Shown here one piece after another: positions 47,675-58,917 of a DNA stretch of 64,000 nucleotides (position 1 is its first letter; each line of letters begins with the position of its first letter). Made by a program: the position numbers and the translations under genes. The notes under the pieces are model-generated. The model was not told the DNA's origin. It ran no database searches and worked only from the letters and a program-made list of their open reading frames with translations. This stretch comes from Cyathus striatus (lineage: Eukaryota; Basidiomycota; Agaricomycetes; Agaricales; Nidulariaceae): positions 248,001-312,000 of the forward strand of contig JAOVFP010000011.1 of assembly GCA_025738555.1 (NCBI GenBank), read 5' to 3'.

Positions 47675-49266
47675 ACTGGAATTATGTTTTAATTGATCCA
47701 AGAAACAAAGAACAATGAGTACTGCCCTGCACTCGTAAAATGAATATCGACCCCGAATTCCGAGTCCATAGTCCCCTGTTATAACTCGCTTAGCGTTGAC
47801 CCTGAAACACGTGCCCATCAGCAAACCAGTCCGCACAGCTAAGAAGGCGCTTACAAGCGCTTACTACATAGGATGCTCACGGACAGGCTTGTACAGGTCT
47901 TTTTATTTATTTTCTTCACTTGTAACGCATGTTAGGAGGTAGTAAATGTGTTTTTCTTCGATATGTAGCTTTATATGAGTTTTATTTCTATTGTACCTAT
48001 CTGTAAAAGCGAAACCCAGTACGATATACTTAAAATAATCTTGGACCTTGCTTGTATGTTAAGTATACTACATAAAACATGTTACTTAAAAGGTCAGTTA
48101 TAAAATTTGTATTGTACCGTGACCACGGCATAGGGTAATTTGTACTTTCACTACTACCTTGACAATACATACAATAAGTACTAGTACGATGCCGGAAAGT
48201 TACAATATGTACGTCGTAACGAGCTAGTAAATACTTAGTCAGTTGTATTTCTGATGTGTATAAATAAATATAATTTTTCTCACTCTTTATAGTCGTAACA
48301 TATAATGCTATCACTATTAATCTCGTTTTGTATTTTATTTAAAAGCAACATGACCTTAGTATATTTGTACTACTATGCCTTCAATATCTCTAGCCGCATT
48401 AAGTACAATGAAAAAAATAGATTTAATACCTACTTATGTATCAATACTTGTAAGTCTGCTACATATTTTATTGTCAAATCCAACGTATGACCATCTATGT
48501 AGAAAACATAAATGCGCGCGAGAGAAGATATTCGCGCTTCCATGTGTCAGGCCCACAACTGGTTTGCAAACCAATCACGTTCAATGCCATTTTGGGAAAT
48601 TTCGACCCTTAGATCCTCATCGAGTTATAACAGGGGACCTACTTACCACCGCCGAATTCCGAAGAGACAAACCGGAACCGAAATAAGTAGTACTGAAATT
48701 CGATCTAAATATACCACTTGGCAGAAAATTCGCCTACATGGTCGACCACTAAGACTTAGCAATCATAACTAACTGTGCGTACTGGTAGAATAGAGCCTAC
48801 ATTTGATATATACCATACATACAAGGCATCATATCAGATAACTATAATATTTACATAGTAGCACCTCTAAAAATACAAGGATATTCAAAGTCAATGTGCT
48901 AACCTACAGGGAGATATGAAAATTCTATTATGTATATGTTGAGCCACAAAATCACCTCATGTTCCATGGAATGCTATATCAGCCTAAGTATGTAAGCTGA
49001 ACAACTACTATTGAAGTGTTCGGCTCCCTATCTATTATTCATTTGTTCTGCTCCCTGAGCCTGCTTTACCCTTCTCTTCAACATTCCTTCCCATTTTCCC
49101 ACTTTGCATTCCTTTCCCACTTTGCATCCTTCTCATAAACCTCACTGCTTCTCTGACAAAATTATAGGGATGCATTCTCAGGGGTAAGTTTTGATGCAGT
49201 TACAAGTTAGTTAATTATTCTAACCTCAAGTTCTGAAGTAAACGAAAATGCATTCGACATACACAG
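47675..49266. other. AT-rich interval, no recognised gene
   Basis: 48000-48500 is especially AT-rich. No coding region, tRNA or bounded repeat is supported. The first exon of the Myb gene probably lies in the last 200 bases (an ATG at 49170 followed by GTAAG is one candidate, but its phase does not fit). Confidence 0.35.
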
Positions 49267-50354
49267 GAAGACGATGAGAATCTCGTGGCATACCTTGCAC
49301 GAGAGAACCCGGGTCGCGCGGGTCGGACAAAGATGGTGCTTTATGAAAGACTTGTGGAGAATGTACGTGACCCGGTTTAAGTTACAAAGTTTTCCTATTC
49401 TAACACTCCATTACTCAGGCTGAAGGGAAATGGCCTTGGAGTACAAGGCATCACAGTGGCGCATGGAAAAATCGCTACTGTGGTAAGAATCACAAGGCAT
49501 GGTTCGACAACGAGATCACTCGATATCAGCAAGAGAATAACATCGAAATTCCGGAAGAAGACTTGGTCGTCGCAGCAGCTACTCACTTCACCGAAGAAGA
49601 GGACGGCTTACTCATTGAATACATTGCTAGAGAAAATCCAGGCATCGCAGGCCGCGCAAGAAATGTACTATACCGGCGTCTCGAACACAACGTGCGTGTA
49701 TACATTCCCACCGACTTTACATAAATGTTGATGTCCGAAATCAATTCAGGAGGAAGGAAAATGGCCTTGGGCAGCAAAACATCGATGGCATTCATGGCGT
49801 GATCGCTATGTGGGCATGAGGGATCGTTTGAATGTCAGAATTGCTAATTATCAAGAGACTCATGGAATCCAATCATCTTTCGAGAGGAGAAAGAGGGCTA
49901 TTTTTTGCAGTTCTTGTAAAGGACAAATTGTTGACCATCATGAAGAGGAGAAGAACAACTCAAGTATACCAGTGGAGGAAGAAGAAGAAGAAGAAGCAGA
50001 GGTGCATGCAATGGTCATGGATACCAGAGATTCAAGCAGCTTTGACCTAGAGCAGAGGTATGATATCTTTAATTGCTCACATGTTTATTCCAAGCTTATG
50101 AATATTAATTCTGTATCATAAGGACACTAAATTCATCTACCTCATCTACTAATCAGGATCCTGCAATTGCAGAGCAACAACACATCATATCAATCCTTGC
50201 TCAGAAACATGGATTCAGTGATGGGGTGGTTACTAATGTCTTCAATCTAGTATCAGGGAGCCTTAAGAACACTGAAAATGTTCTTGTTGTTATGAAGGCT
50301 GAAGCTGAGAAGGCAGCAATATTATTGCTGGAGCAGCTAGAGAGCGATACCTAG
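49267..50354 (+). CDS. Double-Myb Rap1-like protein (5' end not resolved)
   Basis: Two related Myb modules are visible. The first reads EDDENLVAYLARENP...KMVLYERLVEN, then across an intron EGKWPWSTRHHSGAWKNRY. The second reads TEEEDGLLIEYIARENP...RNVLYRRLEHN, then across an intron EGKWPWAAKHRWHSWRDRY. This is the layout of basidiomycete proteins annotated as Rap1-type Myb proteins, which bind DNA and in yeast act at telomeres. A CxxC (FCSSCKGQ), a poly-Glu run and a last exon from about 50123 (HIISILAQKHGFSDGVVTNV) follow, ending LLLEQLESDT with TAG at 50352-50354. The final acceptor is placed after ATAAG because it keeps the frame. The start codon exon is missing from my model. A DNA-binding role is likely; telomere function is a guess. 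Confidence 0.75.
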
Positions 50355-51875
50355 AAAAATTTAGAGCAGGATGTCCGATGATTGCTATGTTTGTAGGCAA
50401 TATGAGAGTGTGTGCTGCAGCTACACTATAACTTGTAATGCACACTACTAGTACTTCTACATCAGCTTAGCTACTGGACTTCATGTCACTGTAATTCTTA
50501 ATAAACATGCCTCATATCTTAGACCTGATTCGTAAATTGCAAGCAACAAAGACCAAAAGATCGGTATCGACTTCATCTAGTTTGTTCACGCTGTCCTTGT
50601 CCCACATAAGCAATCACATCCAATACCGCTCCTGTGCATCAAGAACCGCGCCACGTATCATCTTATCCCTCAAAGCAATCGAATCCAACATCACCCCTGT
50701 GCTTCAACAACGGCGTCACGTATCATGAAAATATAACGCGTAAACATTCATAAGACCGTTAGAGGACTGATGATGGATTATCCGAGCATCGTTCGGGAAA
50801 TAAAGTCAAGGTGCGACTATGGCGTCAACATATCATACATAGAAACCACCAAATGAAATCATATAATATTCCAATCGAGCTCCATTGTCATGTGTGCATA
50901 CGAACTTATGTAGTCAACTTGCGCAGTAGTAGTACTAGTAGGAAGAGTCATAGATTGTCATATTGAATGCGAGTTGGTCTATGTTACGTTACGGCCGTGT
51001 AAATTGTCCCGTTGATAAGCCCTACCATCGCATAGAGTCATATAACGCATAGATAACTAGGTATGCAATGGCGAAGATTTAGAAGACGCGAGAGGACGTG
51101 TGGAAGGGTTGGAGCACCTAGTGGGTGGGCGCATGGCTGTATATAAAGTCCTAACTCGTACCCCAGCACTACATGGTCTGGAAAAACAGCGTTGCAATTT
51201 CAGTATCTTGTACACGTGCTGAGTAAGATGCGCATCAACGACATGTTCACAGCTGCTAGGGCGTCGATGGGTGCCTGAAGTGTAGAGGGAAGAGTGTGAA
51301 GGCTAGCGCTGAGGGAGAAGCATGCTGCAGAGTATCGCTTTGCCTATAACGGGTGTTATATAAAGCTATGTATGAGGGCAAGTGAACGTGCAAATGGCAA
51401 GCACCAGATTCAAAACGTCTCCACAATCGCCCACAGTAGCCAGAGCCGCACCCCGACAATCCACCATCCCGGTCTCCTTGCCATCGAAGATAGTGTTAGA
51501 ACCTCGTGTAAATGGGAGGATATTTCGTTCGGTATTTGATATAGAAATAGGCCAGTGCGTCATCTAGTTGCCCGGCCCTTGCCGCGCACCGAGTTATAGG
51601 ACAAGATGACGATGTGGAAGTCAGGACTCCGACTCGGTATTGAGCTAAAGTTAAGTAACATAGATTCATAATCTTGGACAGTTGGAGCTGCATCCTGCAA
51701 GTGAGCCAAGAGCGTACTTGGTAACGACGAAGTGACAGTCGCTGAGCTGGCCACGACGTCAGAAGAGGCTATTTGCATTTGTTAAGATCAAACGGCTACG
51801 TCCTGCATGTAATGATCATTATGTAAACACGCACCATTCGCTGCCGTCCTACAAACGGCAAAAATAGAAACAACA
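50355..51875. other. Interval with tentative fragments
   Basis: A strong TATATAAAG at 51138-51146 (plus) has no identifiable gene after it. A minus-strand frame at 51560-51778 (MQIASSDVVASSATVTSSLP) and a second at 51366-51563 (GMVDCRGAALATVGDCGDVL) may be exons of one small gene, but I recognise no family and cannot settle the splice. Confidence 0.3.
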
Positions 51876-51976
51876 GCCCGCCTAGCTCAATCGGATAGAG
51901 CGTCAGACTCTTATGACTCGTTCAGGAGATTTATTAGGTGATCTGAAGGCTGCGAGTTCGACCCTCGCGGTGGGCT
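51876..51976 (+). tRNA. tRNA-Lys (anticodon CTT) with 27-nt intron
   Basis: All stems and both promoter boxes match the 13840 copy. The anticodon CTT is at 51910-51912 and the intron is 51914-51940, ending TTAGGTG. It appears functional. Confidence 0.95.
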
Positions 51977-52069
51977 ACCACTTCTTTTTATACGATAAAA
52001 TAATCGTATTCATACTAAATTCAAAATGTAATTCCGAACGAATTTCTTGGAAAACACATCAGTTTTATA

Positions 52070-52411
52070 TCAAATTATCGAAAACGCATCTCCAATGTTT
52101 AAACTACAACCCTCTCTACACATGAAGAGAATAACAAGTAAAAGTACTAACACTGCTGGCACTAAAGCATCCAGTCCCCTAAACTGATCGGCAGTACCCA
52201 TAACACCTTTACACCCATTAGAATCATTGCCATTGTCTGAAACAACCATAGAACGAGTATTATCGGGGGCACTACAGCTGTGGCTCACCTCATGAACACT
52301 TGACTTGCTCAAGTTCTGTCCTGTGCAGCTTTTGCTGGAGTAAAAGCTAGTTTCTACCACTGAGACAGAGACGATGATGGTGAGTGCTGCGAGGATGGAT
52401 GTGAATTGCAT
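52070..52411 (-). CDS. Small secreted protein candidate
   Basis: The ATG at 52409-52411 opens a 113-codon frame starting MQFTSILAALTIIVSVSVVE, a clear signal peptide, followed by TSFYSSKSCTGQNL. The mature part is short and has spaced cysteines (SKSC, SHSC, GCKG). The frame ends with a hydrophobic segment (AVLVLLLVILFMC). An alternative is a 38-bp intron in that segment (GTGTTAGTAC...GTGTAG), which would end the protein at VPARGL and remove the hydrophobic tail, giving a soluble small secreted protein. A TATAAAA lies about 147 bp upstream. No family is recognised. Confidence 0.55.
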   Translation of the reverse strand: MQFTSILAALTIIVSVSVVETSFYSSKSCTGQNLSKSSVHEVSHSCSAPDNTRSMVVSDNGNDSNGCKGVMGTADQFRGLDALVPAVLVLLLVILFMCREGCSLNIGDAFSII

Positions 52412-52557
52412 TGTTTTTGTAGGTTGGTGGGTGAGGTGGTAGTGGATAACTAACAGAATAATCATAAGTATTGAAAAGTAGTATGAAAGAAGAATATACG
52501 CGCTGTGAAGATGATGATAGAAGAGGGGATAGTAATACAAGGTTGTGAGTTGGATCC

Positions 52558-52564
52558 TTTTATA
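52558..52564 (-). promoter_or_regulatory. TATA box upstream of the small secreted protein gene
   Basis: CATATAAAAGG on the minus strand lies about 147 bp before the ATG at 52411 and is the only TATA-like site nearby. Confidence 0.45.
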
Positions 52565-52779
52565 TGTTCAGAAACCCCGTTGTCATGGGTGAAACTTGAT
52601 TAGTCATAAACACACACATATGGCTATATGGCCCAATGTCCGGAATCCACATCATCCAGATCTTTCTGAATACACTACCAAATAATTCTCATAAGGCACT
52701 GCTTCTCTAGAAACAAACATATGGAAACACAAGCCAATACCCCACTTCTTGGTGACCAATAATCAATACTGTTAAAAAT

Positions 52780-53130
52780 AGGTCACCATTGTTCAAGAAC
52801 AATGCCTATGCATTCAATTACCAAGGACATGCCATTGTTTCTAATAATAGAACTTCATTGTTCTTCACACCCATTGTTCAGAACAATGCCTATGCATTTG
52901 CTTACCAAGGACATGCCATTGTTTCTAATAATAGAACTCCATTGTTCTTCACACCCATTGTTCAGAACAATGCCTATGCATTTGCTTACCAAGGATATGC
53001 CATTGTTTCTAATAATAGGACTCCATTGTTCTTTTGCACCCATTGTGCAGAACAATGTTCTCCTATTCACCCATTGTCTTCATGCCCATTGTTTGCTGGG
53101 ATCTATAAATAGAATTCCATTGTTCATCAC
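52780..53130 (+). repeat. 84-bp tandem repeat with CATTGTTC hairpins
   Basis: About three copies of an 84-bp unit occur between about 52786 and 53035. Each unit opens with the near-perfect palindrome CCATTGTTCAGAACAATGCC and continues ATGCATTTGCTTACCAAGG...CATTGTTTCTAATAATAG. Single CATTGTTC arms continue to about 53215. All three forward frames stay open because 84 is divisible by three, so open frames here are not evidence of a gene. Confidence 0.8.
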
Positions 53131-54540
53131 CAGAACAATGTAATACTATTTCTGTCACCATTGTTCAAGACCTGACTCATCTCCTTGAACACCATTGTTC
53201 TGTGCAGCCTCCACCTCAAGACAATGGATCCACCATTACCAAATTTGAAGGACAATGCAGGATTGGTTTTGGATAGGATTAGTCAGCAGTAGGAAGAAAA
53301 GAGCATAAAAGGAGAGAGGAATTGAGCCTTAGACAGTAGTTTTATCCATTACCAAATAGCCTGTCACTAGCTAGGATCTTACTCACCAGTCCATCCCCAG
53401 TAGTTATTCTTACACATTAGATACAGAATCTATTGTGCTTTTCTTCAGTTCTATTATTAACGTAAACGACGCAGCGCAACTCACCGTATAAATAAATTCA
53501 CAGTAATATCAAAGTAACTCAACTCAACTCAATGTAATGCAGCTCAACTCAACATATCAAATCTCAATGTCACTTTTATCATATCTATTCAGTAACAGCA
53601 CATATTAGTTTATGTGCTGCAGCCACCAAGCTACAGTCAGAAACAACCAAGGCCCTCAACTTCGTTTCAACCTTCACCACAGCACCAATCTTTATATACA
53701 GCCTTCACTGTACATACAAGCTTTCCTAGTGTTTCTAGCAGTTGTTGTTACCATATACAGCTTTAGCCGTATACTCTAGAAACTCCCACAGTTCATCTCT
53801 TATTTACAGCCTTTGCTGTACCACACCAGTCACAGGCCAAGTTCTAAGCAAACCTAGCAAAGCCCCACAGTTCATCGCCCATTTACAGTCTTTACTGTAC
53901 ATCCCATATCATAGGAGTTTGCAGGAATACATACGATCAGTATCCCTCGACCCCCAGGTGCTAGGTACGAATAAAGTCACTTCCTGCCGAACACCTAAGG
54001 TATCTATTACCTTGAATGACACCATATGGATGGTATTGCGCTCGTTTGCTTTGGGTAACGGCGGGGGTATTTAGACATGCAGCCAATATGTGCTCCAGCC
54101 TCCTGCCTGCCAAGGTTCACGAGCGTGGTCAATGTCGTACGAATCAAAGCACTCTGTGTCACAGTTTTACATTTAGTACATATCAATGCTTTCTCATATT
54201 TACCCCAGCCTGTAAATATATTTTCTTTAATGATCTAACTGATAAATAATGTACACTTCAAATCTAAAATGACTGGACAAACAATAATAGCGATACAACT
54301 ATCTTCTCTGTACACAAGCATCTCGATGCCTTATGCTGTCCTACATAGCATACTTGGACACAGAAACATCATTTGCCGCAGGTGTATGGAAAGCCAGACA
54401 ACCACGCTCAACTAGATCAAAGCAGTTGAACTCCGACATTTGGCAAGATGGCAGTCACTTAGATATGTTCTTAGGCGCATCTTGTTTGGCCAGAATTTCA
54501 GTTAACCACTTAGTCCAAGCTTCAAGTCCTACTGTATTTG
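53131..54540. other. Repeat-like interval left of the large transposon
   Basis: Short inverted motifs of the TACAGCcttcGCTGTA type recur between 53690 and 53900. AATAAAGTCACTTCCTGCCG near 53970 looks like the polyadenylation/R end of an LTR, but I could not define LTR boundaries or a target duplication. No coding domain is recognised. Confidence 0.35.
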
Positions 54541-54925
54541 GATGTAAATGTAAGACTTGGTATTACAATAGAGTACTATAGCATGTGTCATTACTAATTA
54601 TTTTGTACATTCACCTAAGTTCAATAGATACAATTGAGAAATAAGATGTTAAAAAAGTGTCTATGTAGTATAAACCTAGCTTTGAGATGAGACTCGTAAC
54701 CTGAAAAAGCATACAGAGTGCAGTAGCATATGTCTACTACTATTTTTCTAGTGAGTTGTTGGAATAGGGTTGATCATGTCTGCAAGAATAGTCCACTGAA
54801 TTTGTGTGTAATAGCTTGATGTGCACAGCAGGAGTTGAACTCGAGATCGAATGCATGGGAATTTATCACGTGATATAAAAGTCACGAGCATCATTTCCTC
54901 CATGGAAATGATGCTCATGACCTTT
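54541..54925 (+). repeat. Left long terminal inverted repeat
   Basis: About 360 bp match the reverse complement of 63560-63940 with only scattered, mostly CpG-type, differences. On its inner side is a hairpin, AGTCACGAGCATCATTTCC/GGAAATGATGCTCATGACC (54879-54923). Just inward (about 54940-54985) the similarity continues into a relic of the integrase gene's last codons in inverted orientation (TACTTGGTGAAAAATTAATT). Confidence 0.85.
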
Positions 54926-55977
54926 ATAACAATTAATTTTTCACCAAGTACTGTCTCCATTAATATTATTATTCAGTAATGCATTGTTTAGAAATTGCAC
55001 AATTCACTGAAGGTACTATAGATTGTTTCAAACATAGTAGTAGATAATTGACCTATTTATGGAGTGATTCTAATCGAAGTACCTACAAGCTCATATAAAA
55101 AGGACATACAGATCCTTAACATGACTCCAAATTTGTAACAGCATGCAAGGCACTAGATTTTGATGCTGTATTGAGAGTTGTTAAGTTAAACCATTCACAG
55201 TAATTGTTGCAAATATGCTCAGATGCAAAATTATTGAATGCAGAACCCACATTCCCCTGGCCAAACAGGGCGGCATCATCTTCAAGTGATCTTAATTGAA
55301 ATGTTACTCTATCTCTTTGAGTAGCTGAAAAATAAACTCATGGTGTGGTCATTATTTGTGGGTCAGATAAAAGTGTGGCACTCCCTGTATTATAAAAAAT
55401 TATATAAGAACACTCAAAATAAAATGGTAAAACTGCACACCTTGTAGATCTGATGAGCTTAGTGTATTCTAGGAATAAGTTTAGATGTGCTGCTGCATAC
55501 ATAATTAATGAGTATACATACTGTATGAGTTCGTTTCTTTGAATCAAATAACTTCTTTGGTGTCGTAATAGCTGCAGTGCTGCCATTCAAGCTAGTTGAA
55601 TGACTGGTTTTTGCATTGTTCAGAGTACCACCAGAGTCTACATTGACCATGGAATCAAATTGATCACATATACTGAAATCATTGGACTCATTTTGCAACT
55701 AGGAAATGCATGTCAGCATTAATAGAACTTGTCTATACAAATAGACATACTTTAACATCCTAAATAAAAGCAATATAAGATTAGCTTGAATATAAACAAA
55801 CTAGTAGTGCTTCCTACCTCCTGAGCAGCAACATAGTCCAAGCTTTCTTCCCACAAATATGCTGGAACAACAAGCCCTAATATAAATGGCTTTGAAGGTA
55901 TCTTGGATACATTCTTCTTGTCTTTGCCTCGTCCTTGTCCAAGACAGCAATTATAGAAATATGGCTGGTCTTATTGC

Positions 55978-56312
55978 TGTCAGAAGTAACAAAGAATAAG
56001 GAGGGTGGTTGAGAGAGAATAGAGGACAATGAGAGCAAAGAGGGTGATAGTGGAGCAAAGACTCAAACACAAACACTGACACAGACACAGATGGGGAGGA
56101 AACTTATTGACAACTACCAAGTTACAGAGTGTTTATATACTGAGTAAGTCTACCAAAGTCCAACCAAAGTCCTGTAACTAAGGTAACTGACAGCTGTCAA
56201 TCTGTCAATCACATATCTGTCAATCAAGTATCTGTCAATCACAGAACTGTCAAGTATGACAGGTGACAAGTGACAGCTGTCAAAGAAGCTGTGCAACCCA
56301 GAATATCTAACA
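55978..56312 (-). mobile_element. Probable solo LTR, 335 bp
   Basis: On the minus strand it runs from TGTTAGATATTCTGGG to CTTCTGACA, thus TG...CA. It is flanked by GCAAC and GCAAT, an imperfect 5-bp target duplication (plus strand ATTGC at 55973-55977, GTTGC at 56313-56317). It has a TATATAAAC and a string of TGTCAATC/GACAGCTGTC motifs. It lies within the accessory gene, probably in an intron. Confidence 0.55.
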
Positions 56313-56556
56313 GTTGCATACATGCAAGATCTGTCCAATTACAAAGCTCACGAATGGTAAGTGACTTGGTTTGAAATGGAAACCAATGCATCATCTTCCA
56401 AAGTTGAGGTAGCATTGTATCCTCTACCAATTTGATTAAGTTCCAAGGTGTAATCATGGCTGGGATATTCTGGTGGCCTTCTTGTAGATTCTACTCAAAG
56501 TATATTAGCAATAGTGTTCACAGTAAAATATAATTCAGTTACAAACCAAAATCAAT

Positions 56557-58917
56557 GGGCACATAGAAAATTCTGGGCACACACAAAAGTGAGCATGATT
56601 GAGTGTGCCACGCTCAAGGCCAAATTTTCACACACAAAAGTGAGTGTGATTGAGTGTGTCATGCTCAAGGTATTTATTTTAGTTCTAAATGGCCCATTTG
56701 TGGGTCAAAAAGAGTGTAAATCAAATGTACATACTAGTGTTGTATGTCTGTGTCATATTGTGAATGTGAGTGATGTTTCTAATCAAGATATGAGGTCAAA
56801 TCTTGAAGAATAATATTTATACTTCACGCTCAAACATGTGCATGCATGCTCATGTTCACACTCAAGGTGTGAGCGTGGATTGAGTGTGCACGCACACATC
56901 ACGCTCAAAATTTTACTTCATGCTCAGGGTCAACATCTCACGCACAGGGTCCATACATTCATGCACAGGGTCTAAGTTTTCACGCTCAAGGTCATCAACT
57001 CATGCTCAAGGTCTGTCAACTCACACTCAAAGTCTTTACTTCATGCTCACAAAAAAATTATATGTTACATTTATATTTTGGCTTCACTTACATGTGGGAG
57101 GAAAAGTAAGGTGCAAGTGTAATATTTGTGAGCATGAATAGGGGTACCAATCACACTCAGACATTGAGCATGAGTGTAATACTTGTGAGTGTGAATAGGA
57201 ATATCAATTATACTCATGCTCAAGTTGAAGGCAAGTGTAATATTTGTGAGCATGAGTAAGAATACCAATCATGCTCACACTCAAGTTAAAGGATATTGAG
57301 TGTGAGTGTAATACTTGTGAGTGTGAATAGGAATACCAATTATACTCATGCTCAAGTTGAATGAAAGTGTAATATTTGTGAGCATGAGTAAGAATACCAA
57401 TCATGCTCACACTCAAGTTAAAGGACTTTGAGTGTGAGTGTAATACTTGTGAGCATGAATAGGAATACCAATTATACTCAAGCTCAAGTTGAATGCAAGT
57501 GTAATATTTGTGAGCATGAGTAAGGATACCAATCACACTCACACTCAAGTTAAAGAATATTGAGTGTGAGTGTAATACTTGTGAGCATGAATAGGAATAC
57601 CACACTCACGCTCAAGTTGAATGCAAGTGTAATATTTGTGAGTGTGAGTAAGAATACCAATCACACTCACACTAAAGTTAAAGAACATTGAGCATGAGTG
57701 TAATACTTGTGAGCATGAATAGGAATACCAATTATACTCATGCTCAAGTTGAATGCAAGTGTAATATTTGTGAGTGTGAGTAAGAATACCAATCACGCTC
57801 ATGCTCAAGTTAAAAGACATTGAGCGTGAGTGTAATACTTGTGAGCGTGAATAGGAATACTACACTCACACTCAAGTTAAAGGACATTGAGTGTGAGTGT
57901 AATACTTGTGAGCATGAATAGGAATACCAATTATACTCATGCTCAAGTTAAAGGGCATTGAGTGTGAGTGTAATATTTGTGAGCATGAACAGGAATACCA
58001 AAAGTGAAATATAAGTGTAATATTTGTGAGCATGAGTAAAAATGCCAATCACACTCACACTCAAGTTAAAGGACATTGAGTGCAAGTGTAAATAAGTATT
58101 ATAAATGTGATAGAATACCTATCATGCTCATGCTCAAATCAAAGGGCATTGAGTATGAGTGTAAATATAATACTGACATGCAATTATACTATGCAAATAT
58201 GTGTGATAGGTAGTAGTCTATCCTGTATTGCTCCCTGCTTCGTTGTGAATTTCCCTGCTTTGTTATTAAGCCCCCTTCCTTGTTCTGAAGTTCCCTACTT
58301 CGCTGTAAAGCCCCATTCTTTGTTTTGAATTTCCCATGGTCTCTGCTTCACTGTGAATCCCCCTGCCTTGTTCTTAATTTTCCTGCTTCATTGTAAAGCT
58401 TCCTGTAATTTTCTGAGCCCCCTGTTTCATTATAAACTTCCCCTGTTTCTACTGTTCAATATATACCATTCTCTAGCTCTATAAATTTTTAACTGTTAGT
58501 CTGAATTACTGCTACACTCTCTGAGTCATTTTTTCAACTTGTAGATCATATGTACACTCTCTGAATCATTTATATACACTCTAAGTCATATCTAAACACT
58601 CTGGATCATTGGTATACATTTTAAATCAATATACACTCATAAAGAAGACAATAATGATGAAATATATATAAAACTCACTGGTGTTCTTCAATTATTACAT
58701 TACAGTGCTTAGTATATACCAAATTGTATTAAAAACATGCTTTACTATGCCAATTATTCAGTATGTAGTTGATATAAGACAGCCAGTTGGCTCACGCTCA
58801 TATAAGGATTATTCACACTCACATCATGCACAGGGTCAAATTTTCACGCTCAATAGGTGAGCATGCATGCTCAACTCATGCTCACTTTTGTGCGTGCCTG
58901 GAATTTTCTTGCTGCCC
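56557..58917 (+). mobile_element. GGGCA-terminus element with tandem array, inserted in the accessory gene
   Basis: The left end is GGGCACATAGAAAATTCTGG and the right end, read inward, GGGCAGCAAGAAAATTCCAG. Both continue GCAC(A/G)CACAAAAGTGAGCATG. The element belongs to the family at 20049-20740 and 25600-26028. Inside are tandem GAGTGTGA/GAGCATGA repeats and a pyrimidine-rich 58200-58500 stretch; no transposase is found. No target duplication is visible. Confidence 0.7.
57100..58090 (+). repeat. About 132-bp tandem repeat, 7-8 copies
   Basis: ATTATACTCATGCTCAAGTT and variants recur near 57207, 57339, 57471, 57600, 57731 and 57862. Each unit also holds GTGTAATATTTGTGAGCATG and GTGTAATACTTGTGAGTGTG half-units, so a shorter (about 66-bp) period underlies it. 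CA/TG replaces CG in most GAGCGTGA motifs compared with the copies at 20-26 kb. Confidence 0.85.

Noticed and set aside
52789..53143. Open frames encoding 28-residue peptide repeats
   Set aside because: The same arithmetic artefact from the 84-bp tandem repeat.
52771..54030. A 1.2-kb LTR starting TGTTAAAAATAGGTCACC and ending near ACCTAAGGTATCTATTACC
   Set aside because: No CA end with a matching 5-bp target duplication could be found, so boundaries are not supported.
57204..57820. Open frames encoding repeated HAHKYYTCIQLE-like peptides
   Set aside because: The 132-bp tandem repeat length is divisible by three, so frames stay open by arithmetic; there is no sign of a gene.
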